Below are positions 1 to 4,948 of a stretch of 5,958 bases of DNA, piece after piece. The stretch's first letter is position 1, and each line of letters starts with the position of its first letter. The notes beneath the pieces were generated by a model. It saw only the letters and a program-made list of their open reading frames with translations. It searched no databases and was not told where the DNA came from. The position numbers and the translations under genes are program-made. The stretch spans positions 1-5,958 of the forward strand of contig JACSSB010000354.1 of NCBI GenBank assembly GCA_014879435.1. Reading direction: 5' to 3'. Source of the DNA: Phycisphaerales bacterium (GTDB taxonomy: Bacteria > Pseudomonadota > Gammaproteobacteria > Competibacterales > Competibacteraceae).

Positions 1-141
1 ATTCCCACCGCGACGGCGATTCCCACTCTCAGTGAATGGGCGCTAATACTGTTGGGATTCCTTGTTGCTGTTACCAGCACAGAATATAGAAAACAGGTGC
101 CTAGCTCCGTCCTCCAAGAGAGAAACTCAAGGTTACTCTGA
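1..141 (+). CDS. C-terminal end of an IPTL-CTERM sorting-signal protein (5' truncated by window edge)
   Basis: Reading frame 1 is open from the first base to a TGA at 139-141 and gives 46 residues. They contain IPTLSEWALILLGFLVAVTS followed by a charged tail with E, R and K. This is the layout of the IPTL-CTERM sorting domain: an IPTL-x-x-W motif, one hydrophobic helix, then a basic cytoplasmic end. In that family the signal is thought to be recognised by a dedicated exosortase (XrtH type), which processes secreted proteins at the membrane. Here the residue after the tryptophan is Ala where Gly is usual. The tail after the helix, about 25 residues, is longer than the few residues typical of the family. 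The main domain lies outside the window, so the protein's own function is unknown. A preceding IPTAT repeats the start of the motif. Confidence 0.85.
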   Translation: MPTATAIPTLSEWALILLGFLVAVTSTEYRKQVPSSVLQERNSRLL

Positions 142-163
142 TTATCTTTAAACTTTTATAAAA

Positions 164-183
164 TATAATAGCCATCACTATTA
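164..183 (+). promoter_or_regulatory. Candidate promoter -10 box with overlapping inverted repeat
   Basis: A perfect TATAAT lies at 164-169 in a strongly AT-rich stretch (142-204), downstream of the IPTL-CTERM stop codon and upstream of the helix-turn-helix gene. A -35 is weak: TTATCT at 142-147, 16 bp away, matches 3 of 6 positions. The inverted repeat TAATAG-N6-CTATTA (166-171 and 178-183) overlaps the -10 and the expected start of transcription near 176. A repressor bound there would block transcription. The helix-turn-helix protein encoded just downstream is the obvious candidate, but that is inference. A second short palindrome, TTTTATAAAA, lies at 154-163. Confidence 0.45.
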
Positions 184-240
184 ACTACTTTTCATTATCA
201 TCAGATGCTATGCTCGTTGAGAATTTCTGACGGTACAAAC

Positions 241-441
241 ATGAACGTAATCCTATTGAATACAACCGAAGCCGCCGAAGTGCTGCGAGTGGCGGCAATC
301 ACTCTGCACCGGTGGCGAAATTCTGGAAAAGGACCGCCCTATATCGAAATGGGGCGAAAGATTTACTACCGTCGTATTGACATCGAACGCTGGATAGAGG
401 AACAACAACGCCAGCCAGTTCCACAGGAATCGACTGTATGA
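241..441 (+). CDS. Small helix-turn-helix DNA-binding protein (MerR/excisionase-like, HTH_17 type)
   Basis: The 66-residue product is almost entirely one winged helix-turn-helix domain. Residues 7-27 (NTTEAAEVLRVAAITLHRWRN) form the helix pair. The stretch GKGPPYIEMGRKIYYRRIDIERWIEEQ (29-55) is the typical beta wing and closing helix. This pattern is shared by excisionases, small phage and plasmid regulators, and MerR-like domains. I place the start at the ATG at 241 because the family begins a few residues before the TTEAA helix. The in-frame ATG at 205 would add 12 residues unlike the family and has no ribosome-binding site. The 241 start has only a weak one (GACGG at about 229-233). The stop overlaps the start of the next gene, so the two are probably one operon and translationally coupled. 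It could be a transcriptional autoregulator or a recombination directionality factor. No integrase is visible in the window. Confidence 0.8.
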   Translation: MNVILLNTTEAAEVLRVAAITLHRWRNSGKGPPYIEMGRKIYYRRIDIERWIEEQQRQPVPQESTV

Positions 442-722
442 CTGCCCTCACCTTCGACACGCTGGCCTATGTCAAGACGCTACGGGATGCTGGCGTGGAA
501 GAGAAGCAGGCCGAAGCACAGGCCAACGCCCTAGCCGCTGTGCTGAAAGGAAGCGCCACCGACTTGGCCACAAGGCAAGATATTGACCGCGTGGAAGCCA
601 AGCTCAATCTGATCGAGGAGCGCACCGAAGGTCGCTTTAAGCTGTTGCAATGGATGCTTGGTTTCAATCTGGCGGTTAGCATCGCTCTACTGTGGATGTT
701 GATCCGCACTGTGACGCATTAG
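438..722 (+). CDS. Small coiled-coil membrane-anchored protein, DUF1640-like
   Basis: The 94-residue product starts with MTALTFDTLAYVKTLRDAGV, which resembles the N-terminus of DUF1640/CCDC90-type bacterial proteins (TFDT-x-x-YVK-x-L). Residues 20-40 are an Ala/Gln/Glu-rich helix. Residues 42-66 (LATRQDIDRVEAKLNLIEER) look like a heptad coiled coil. Residues 69-89 (LLQWMLGFNLAVSIALLWMLI) are a single transmembrane helix with a short basic end. The likely form is a membrane-anchored oligomer with the coiled coil in the cytoplasm. Bacterial members of this family have no established function. AGGA at 425-428 lies 9 bp before the ATG and is a good ribosome-binding site. The ATG overlaps the preceding stop (ATGA), which implies co-expression with the helix-turn-helix gene. 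It converges with mnmE, 83 bp away. The family call rests on remembered pattern, not a search. Confidence 0.75.
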   Translation: MTALTFDTLAYVKTLRDAGVEEKQAEAQANALAAVLKGSATDLATRQDIDRVEAKLNLIEERTEGRFKLLQWMLGFNLAVSIALLWMLIRTVTH

Positions 723-805
723 AAACGGATCATGACAAACCCGCATGACCAGTATGGAGTCGCGCCTTTCCAGCCTCGAAACTGTGGTGGCGGGAAAAAG
801 CCTCT

Positions 806-2149
806 TTATTTTCCGATACAAAAACTGCCAAAGATTCGTGACAATAAATCCTCGGACGTAAACGCACCACCAATCTCTGAAAGTGCGTTTTGAGCCTCAC
901 GCAATTCCTCGGCGACCAATTCACCAGCGCGATAAGACTCCAACTGCTCCATCGCTTGCGTCAAAGCCACTGCTGCGCGTTCCAAGGCTTCCAGATGGCG
1001 ACGGCGTGCCATGAAGGTTCCTTCTCCGCCACCGTGATAGCCCATGCACGCCTTGAGATGCTCGCGCAGTAAATCCAAACCAGCCTCGGTCTTGGCCGAT
1101 AACCAGATCTCATGGCCCCAGTCACCGCTTCGCGCCACCGGCATCTGCTCACTCAGATCGATCTTGTTGTAAAGCACCGTCACCGGCGTATCAGCCGGTA
1201 ATCGCTCTCGCAACGCGCGCTCTTCAGCAGTCAAACCCAAACGATCATCCACCACCATCAGAATCCGGTCAGCGGCGGCGATTTCGTTCCAGGCACGGCG
1301 GATACCCTCCCGTTCCACCGGATCATCACTCTCGCGCAAACCAGCGGTATCGATCACATGCAAGGGCATACCATCAATGCTGATCTGCTCACGCAGCACA
1401 TCGCGAGTAGTTCCTGGTATGTCAGTGACAATCGCCGCCTCGCGCCCAGCCAAATGGTTCAGTAGGCTGGATTTTCCGGCATTTGGCCGACCCGCGATCA
1501 CCACGGTCATCCCATCGCGCAGCAAACGGCCCTGTCCAGCGGTGGCCTGCAATTCACCCAAGCGCTCTCGTAAATCCTGCAAGCGTCCCGCGACCACACC
1601 GTCGGCCAGAAAATCGATTTCTTCTTCGGGAAAGTCGATGGCTGCCTCAACGTACATCCGCAACTCGATCAAACCTTCGATCAGAGCTTGTACCCGTTGA
1701 GAGAATTCACCTTGTAGTGAGCGCAGAGCGGCACGTGCGGCGGCAGCGGTATCGCTGGCGATCAGATCAGCAATCGCCTCAGCCTGGGCCAGATCGAGTT
1801 TGTCATTGAGGAAAGCGCGTTCGGAAAATTCACCGGGCCGCGCCAAACAGGCACCTAATTCGATCACCCGCGCCAGCAGTAGATCCATCACCACCGGGCC
1901 GCCGTGCCCCTGAAGTTCCAGCACATCCTCTCCGGTGAAGGAAGATGGTGCGGGGAAATAAAGCACGATACCTTCATCGAGCACCGTGCCATCACTGGCG
2001 TGGAATCGACGGAGCATCGCCTGCCGTGGTGTGGGCAAGGCACCGCAGATGATTGCAGCAATGGTGGGAACTGCTGGCCCAGATACGCGAATCACACCGA
2101 TGCCACCTCGACCGGGCGGGGTAGCAATGGCAGCAATGGTAGTGATCAT
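806..2149 (-). CDS. mnmE: tRNA uridine-5-carboxymethylaminomethyl(34) synthesis GTPase MnmE
   Basis: With MnmG, MnmE makes the cmnm5 modification on the wobble uridine (U34) of certain tRNAs, using GTP hydrolysis, a folate one-carbon unit and glycine or ammonium. The 447-residue product has the whole family layout. The N-terminal folate-binding domain begins TIAAIATPPGRGGIGVIRVSG. A helical domain follows, then the G domain with G1 GRPNAGKSS (220-228), TDIPGTTRD, G3 DTAG (267-270), G4 NKID (328-331) and SAK (351-353). The protein ends in FCIGK with the catalytic Cys444. Length matches the usual 450 or so. I chose the ATG at 2149. A TTG at 2161 would add four residues (MSAH), and neither start has a clear Shine-Dalgarno. 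It is the last gene of the minus-strand operon, 88 bp after yidC, with two hairpins in the gap. Confidence 0.98.
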   Translation of the reverse strand: MITTIAAIATPPGRGGIGVIRVSGPAVPTIAAIICGALPTPRQAMLRRFHASDGTVLDEGIVLYFPAPSSFTGEDVLELQGHGGPVVMDLLLARVIELGACLARPGEFSERAFLNDKLDLAQAEAIADLIASDTAAAARAALRSLQGEFSQRVQALIEGLIELRMYVEAAIDFPEEEIDFLADGVVAGRLQDLRERLGELQATAGQGRLLRDGMTVVIAGRPNAGKSSLLNHLAGREAAIVTDIPGTTRDVLREQISIDGMPLHVIDTAGLRESDDPVEREGIRRAWNEIAAADRILMVVDDRLGLTAEERALRERLPADTPVTVLYNKIDLSEQMPVARSGDWGHEIWLSAKTEAGLDLLREHLKACMGYHGGGEGTFMARRRHLEALERAAVALTQAMEQLESYRAGELVAEELREAQNALSEIGGAFTSEDLLSRIFGSFCIGK

Positions 2150-2153
2150 GTGT

Positions 2154-2170
2154 GCGCTCAAAAAGAGCGC
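2154..2170 (-). repeat. Hairpin immediately upstream of the mnmE start codon
   Basis: This is a perfect 6-bp stem with a 5-base loop. On the transcribed strand it reads GCGCTC-TTTTT-GAGCGC and ends 4 bases before the ATG at 2149. It occupies the place where a ribosome-binding site would lie and contains the alternative TTG start at 2161. In mRNA it could reduce mnmE initiation unless melted by ribosomes coming from yidC. The fold is read from base complementarity, and the regulatory role is inference. Confidence 0.55.
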
Positions 2171-2182
2171 GGGGAGACACGC

Positions 2183-2207
2183 ACCCTTCCTCCCTGCGAG
2201 GAAGGGT
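2183..2207 (-). repeat. Strong intergenic hairpin between yidC and mnmE
   Basis: A perfect 10-bp inverted repeat (ACCCTTCCTC and GAGGAAGGGT) with a 5-base loop lies between the yidC stop (2238) and the mnmE start (2149). No run of T follows it in the direction of transcription, so it is not a standard Rho-independent terminator. It may be an mRNA-stabilising or processing structure that separates the expression of yidC and mnmE, or a member of a dispersed intergenic repeat family. One copy is seen in this window. Confidence 0.7.
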
Positions 2208-2237
2208 TGAAGTGAAGGCTAAGGAAAGATAAAGCCC

Positions 2238-4028
2238 TCATTTCTTGCGTTTATTGGAATTTTTCGGATCAGGCAAAGCTTGCTTGGCCAGACTCAGCAG
2301 CTTCTTAGCCTGCCCACCGAGGAATCCCGGTCCAGACTTGGCCTTGAGCGCTGCGGCATCGGCACCCGATTCCACCCGTTTGGTAATGATCCACTGCTGG
2401 GCAATGGACAACATGTTGTTGACCACCCAGTACAGCACCAAACCCGCTGGAAACCACAAGAACATGAAAGTGAACACGATCGGCAATGCCATCATCACTT
2501 TCGCCTGCACCGGATCGGGTGGTGCCGGACTCAGCTTCTGCTGAATGAACATGGTGACGCCCATGACCAATGGCAGCACGTAGTACGGATCGGGAATCGA
2601 CATATCCGTGATCCAGAGCATGAACGGTGCCTGACGCAACTGCACGCTTTCCACCAGCACCCAATACAAGGAGATGAATACCGGAATCTGTACCAAAATC
2701 GGCAAACAGCCCCCAAGCGGATTGACCTTTTCTTTCTTGTACAGGTCCATCATCGCCTGGTTCATCTTCTGCTTGTCGTCGCCGTACAACTCCTTCATTC
2801 GGGTCAGCTCTGGAGCCAAACGACGCATATTAGCCATCGACCGGTAGCTGGTCTCCGACAGCTTATAGAATGCCAGTTTGATCAGAATGGTGAGGAAGAT
2901 GATCGCCCAGCCCCAGTTACCGATCAGGGCATGAATCCATTTCAGTAACCAGAACAACGGTTCGGCGATGATGGTCAACATCCCGTAGTCCACGGTCAGT
3001 TGCAGGTTAGGGGCGATTTCTGCCAATACATTCGGCAACTTCGGCCCTACATACAATTGTGTGTGGAAATCACGGGTCGCACCGGCTGGCACCTCCTGAG
3101 CCATGCTGCGCATCCCAACCATATAACGGCTTTTATCGTCGCTCACTCGTGTGTAGAAATCATTGGTCTCCCCCGGATTCGGTATCCACGCCCCGAGGAA
3201 ATAATGCTGAATCATAGCGACCCAGCCATCTTTGACCGCTTGATTCAGTGGCTGCTTGGCGATGGCATCAAAAGAGATCTTCTCGTAGCGCTGTTCGGGC
3301 GTGGAAATCACCGCGCCTGTGTAGGTAATGACCCCACCACCGAAAAAGCTGCTGCTGACATGCGGTGGCGTGCGCTGAAACTGGCGGTATTGGCTGCCTT
3401 TCCAGTCGCTGGCACTGCCATTCTCCACCTGCTGATTCAGATCCACCTGGAAACTGCCTCGGTAGAAGGTATAGGTCTTGGTTACCTTCAATCCAGACGG
3501 GTCCGACCAATTCAATTGTACTTTCAGCGTATCCTGGCCATCCGCCAATCGATATTCATTTTGTGTCACGCTGAACTGCGCGTAATGGTTGGGAGCTGGG
3601 GCGTCGTTCAGTGCCAATAGACCGGACTGCGCGATAAAAATATCTGCGCCACTGTCCTTGAGTAATTGAAAAGGATGGTCTCGCTGCTGCACCGATTCTG
3701 GATAAGTGCGCAAACCAACCCGACGAAGATCACCGCCTTGCGTGTCGATCTCAGCCTCAAACATATCGGTGATGACGTGCACGCGCTGGCCGCCACTCAA
3801 GGGCTGAGCGCCAGAGCTAGACGCTGGCGCAGCAGTTGGCACATCCGCACCCGGCTTCGACGCCGATGGGATGGAAGCTGCGGGGCCGGTCGGTCCACCT
3901 GCTGGCGCGGTAGCGACTGGTGGGGTCAGCGGCGGATGTTTCTTGGCCTGGAATTCCATCCAGTTCTGCCAAAGCAGAAACAGCACGAACGCCAGGGCTG
4001 CGAACAGCAACAATCGTTGGTTTTCCAT
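2238..4028 (-). CDS. yidC: Membrane protein insertase YidC
   Basis: YidC inserts and folds inner-membrane proteins, alone or with SecYEG. The 596-residue product begins MENQRLLLFAALAFVLFLLW, a first membrane helix (about 5-21). A Pro/Ala/Ser-rich linker (about 31-80) and the large periplasmic domain (about 82-345) follow. The conserved core comes next: a helix ending in ILIK (K384), the cytoplasmic hairpin (SMANMRRLAPELTRMKELYGDD, 397-418), KVNPLGGCLPILVQIPVFISLYW (434-456), and further membrane helices near 481-497 and 511-537 (FLWFPAGLVLYWVVNN). The positive groove residue, Arg366 in E. coli, is Lys384 here. The tail (561-596) is Lys-rich and ends NKRKK, which fits ribosome contact. I rejected an upstream start at 4118 because it lies inside yidD. 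AAGGA at 4035-4039 sits 6 bases before the ATG. The ATG overlaps the yidD stop by one base (TGATG), which implies coupling. Confidence 0.98.
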   Translation of the reverse strand: MENQRLLLFAALAFVLFLLWQNWMEFQAKKHPPLTPPVATAPAGGPTGPAASIPSASKPGADVPTAAPASSSGAQPLSGGQRVHVITDMFEAEIDTQGGDLRRVGLRTYPESVQQRDHPFQLLKDSGADIFIAQSGLLALNDAPAPNHYAQFSVTQNEYRLADGQDTLKVQLNWSDPSGLKVTKTYTFYRGSFQVDLNQQVENGSASDWKGSQYRQFQRTPPHVSSSFFGGGVITYTGAVISTPEQRYEKISFDAIAKQPLNQAVKDGWVAMIQHYFLGAWIPNPGETNDFYTRVSDDKSRYMVGMRSMAQEVPAGATRDFHTQLYVGPKLPNVLAEIAPNLQLTVDYGMLTIIAEPLFWLLKWIHALIGNWGWAIIFLTILIKLAFYKLSETSYRSMANMRRLAPELTRMKELYGDDKQKMNQAMMDLYKKEKVNPLGGCLPILVQIPVFISLYWVLVESVQLRQAPFMLWITDMSIPDPYYVLPLVMGVTMFIQQKLSPAPPDPVQAKVMMALPIVFTFMFLWFPAGLVLYWVVNNMLSIAQQWIITKRVESGADAAALKAKSGPGFLGGQAKKLLSLAKQALPDPKNSNKRKK

Positions 4029-4258
4029 CAACGGTCCTTCGGGACAGGTTCGGGAACGGGATCGACGCCACCCGGATGCCAGGGATGGCAACGCGACACA
4101 CGTCGGATCGCTAGCCAAACACCGTGTACGGTGCCATGACGCTCAATGGCTTCGCGGGCATACTGGGAACAGCTCGGATAAAAACGGCAATGCTGACCCA
4201 GCAAAGGGCTCAGCAGGAGTTGATAGCCGCGAATCAGCGCGATCAGGATGACGCGCAT
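4028..4258 (-). CDS. yidD: Membrane protein insertion efficiency factor YidD
   Basis: YidD is a small inner-membrane-associated protein that helps YidC-dependent insertion; its mechanism is not settled. The 76-residue product matches the family from end to end. An amphipathic N-terminal helix (MRVILIALIRGYQLLLSPLLG) is followed by the signature HCRFYPSCSQYAREAIERHG (23-42), with Cys24 and Cys30, and then RRVSRCHPWHPGGVDPVP (52-69), with Cys57. I chose the ATG at 4258. A longer open frame reaches 4351, but its extra residues are unlike the family and lie inside rnpA. GGAGG at 4270-4274 is 11 bases upstream. The start overlaps the end of rnpA by 16 bases and the stop overlaps the yidC start by one base. 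Confidence 0.96.
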   Translation of the reverse strand: MRVILIALIRGYQLLLSPLLGQHCRFYPSCSQYAREAIERHGTVHGVWLAIRRVSRCHPWHPGGVDPVPEPVPKDR

Positions 4259-4605
4259 GGCCGCACGAGCCTCCGCCAATGTCGTTGCAGCGAGGCGAGT
4301 AGGATCGCGTTGCCCTGCTCCGGTGCGTTGGTTCGACCCATCACCACGCAATCCAGCCCTCCAAGCTGCTGCTGGTGATGCCGAAAGCTTTCGCGCACCA
4401 TGCGCTTGAGTCGATTGCGCGCCACGGCAGACTTGGCGACCTTGCGGGAAATAGCCAGACCCAAGCGGGGATAAGGCAAATCGTTCGGGCGGGCAAGCAC
4501 GGTAAAATAACGGTCACTGGATTTGACCGGCTGGGCGAACACGCTGCTAAAGGCTTGCCGCCCGGTCAACCGGGCACGGCGCGAAAAGCACGCGCCGCCA
4601 ACCAT
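4243..4605 (-). CDS. rnpA: Ribonuclease P protein component (C5 protein)
   Basis: RnpA is the protein subunit of RNase P. It binds the catalytic RNA and the 5' leader of precursor tRNAs. The 120-residue product has the expected basic composition and length. It shows RLTGRQAFSSVFAQP near the N-terminus, a central strand region (PRLGLAISRKVAKSAV, 46-61) and the diagnostic RNR region ARNRLKRMVRESFR (62-75). I start it at the ATG at 4605, five bases after the rpmH stop. There is no Shine-Dalgarno there, so initiation probably depends on ribosomes finishing rpmH. The longer open frame upstream lies across rpmH and is not family-like. A strong hairpin covers codons 3-10 (4577-4597). The 3' end overlaps yidD by 16 bases. 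Confidence 0.97.
   Translation of the reverse strand: MVGGACFSRRARLTGRQAFSSVFAQPVKSSDRYFTVLARPNDLPYPRLGLAISRKVAKSAVARNRLKRMVRESFRHHQQQLGGLDCVVMGRTNAPEQGNAILLASLQRHWRRLVRPCASS
4577..4597 (-). repeat. GC-rich hairpin just inside the rnpA coding start
   Basis: A perfect 7-bp stem (CGGCGCG and CGCGCCG) with a 7-base loop begins 8 bases downstream of the first base of the rnpA start codon. In mRNA it would hinder ribosome loading on rnpA. That fits the known need for far less RnpA than L34 from a shared transcript. The complementarity is seen directly; the effect is inferred. Confidence 0.5.
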
Positions 4606-4610
4606 GGAAT

Positions 4611-4745
4611 TTAGGGCGTCAACCGGGCACGGCCCTTGGCGCGACGCGCCTTGATGACCAAGCGGCCACCTCGGGTGGCCATGCGGGCACGAAAGCCGTG
4701 CGTCCGCTTGCGGTGAATGATACTGGGCTGGAAAGTCCGCTTCAT
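4611..4745 (-). CDS. rpmH: 50S ribosomal protein L34
   Basis: L34 is a small, very basic protein of the large ribosomal subunit. The product is 44 residues, MKRTFQPSIIHRKRTHGFRARMATRGGRLVIKARRAKGRARLTP. It matches the family throughout: the MKRTFQPS start, the RKRTHGFRARM centre and the RRAKGRxRL end. The longer frame to 4820 is rejected because its upstream residues are not part of L34. AAGGAA at 4751-4756 is 5 bases before the ATG and is the best ribosome-binding site of the operon. It is the first gene of the rpmH-rnpA-yidD-yidC-mnmE operon and is divergent from dnaA. Confidence 0.98.
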   Translation of the reverse strand: MKRTFQPSIIHRKRTHGFRARMATRGGRLVIKARRAKGRARLTP

Positions 4746-4772
4746 GATAGTTCCTTGGAGAGTACGAGCGAG

Positions 4773-4786
4773 GCAAATAAATTTGC
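4773..4786. repeat. Inverted repeat in the rpmH leader
   Basis: GCAAAT-AA-ATTTGC is a perfect inverted repeat with a 2-base centre. It shares CAAAT/ATTTG arms with the palindrome at 4823-4834. It lies downstream of the proposed rpmH promoter start, about 27 bases before the start codon. It may be a protein-binding site or part of an easily melted AT-rich region. Confidence 0.45.
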
Positions 4787-4806
4787 AGTTTTTACCGAAA
4801 ACGACA

Positions 4807-4836
4807 AAGTTACTGATCAAGAGACAAATTTGTCAA
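4807..4836 (-). promoter_or_regulatory. Candidate promoter of the rpmH operon
   Basis: On the minus strand a perfect -35 TTGACA (4831-4836) is followed 18 bp later by TAACTT (4807-4812). TAACTT keeps the three most conserved positions of the -10 box (T1, A2, T6). Transcription would start near 4800, giving a leader of about 55 bases before rpmH. The 12-bp palindrome GACAAATTTGTC (4823-4834) overlaps the -35. Confidence 0.5.
4823..4834. repeat. 12-bp perfect palindrome over the rpmH -35 box
   Basis: GACAAATTTGTC reads the same on both strands and overlaps the TTGACA of the proposed rpmH promoter. This position suits an operator. Its arms resemble those at 4773-4786, with centres about 49 bp apart, which could allow one dimeric protein to bind both. 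No regulator can be named. Confidence 0.45.
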
Positions 4837-4880
4837 GCATCACACACTATCGTTTCCACCACCATGCGTATGAAACAGGC

Positions 4881-4889
4881 TGTGGATAA
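4881..4889 (-). promoter_or_regulatory. DnaA box upstream of dnaA
   Basis: TGTGGATAA is the exact reverse complement of the consensus DnaA box TTATCCACA. It lies 60 bp before the dnaA GTG. It overlaps TGGATA (4883-4888), which could act as the -35 of a dnaA promoter with TAAACT (4906-4911) 17 bp downstream. Binding of DnaA here would repress its own gene, as known in other gammaproteobacteria. No second perfect box is seen in the 203-bp gap. Confidence 0.8.
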
Positions 4890-4911
4890 GCGATCAGCGA
4901 GTCACTAAACT
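4883..4911 (+). promoter_or_regulatory. Candidate dnaA promoter overlapped by the DnaA box
   Basis: TGGATA (4/6 match to the -35 consensus) and TAAACT (4/6 match to the -10) are separated by 17 bp. Transcription would start near 4918, about 30 bases before the GTG. The match is moderate and the call rests mainly on the spacing and on the DnaA box position. Confidence 0.35.
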
Positions 4912-4948
4912 GAAAAATTCCGTCAAGGTACCGCCGGGAGGGCCAGCT

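Noticed and set aside
723..805. Possible bidirectional terminator between the DUF1640-like gene and mnmE
   Set aside because: I found no stem followed by a T-run in either direction, only short imperfect repeats, so no terminator is called.
2183..2207. Rho-independent terminator after yidC
   Set aside because: The stem is strong, but the bases after it in the transcribed direction are GCGTGTCTCC, with no T-run.
1904..2215. Plus-strand open frames over the 5' half of mnmE
   Set aside because: They are antisense to a full-length conserved mnmE, contain no recognisable domain and have shadow-like composition.
2280..3620. Long plus-strand open frames (222 and 206 residues) opposite yidC
   Set aside because: yidC is intact and conserved across the whole stretch. 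The antisense frames are rich in His/Gln/Arg, as expected from a reversed hydrophobic gene, and match no family.
4664..4680. 7-bp hairpin with a 3-base loop inside rpmH (GGCCACC-TCG-GGTGGCC)
   Set aside because: It falls on the conserved L34 residues ATRGG, so the symmetry can come from coding constraint alone.
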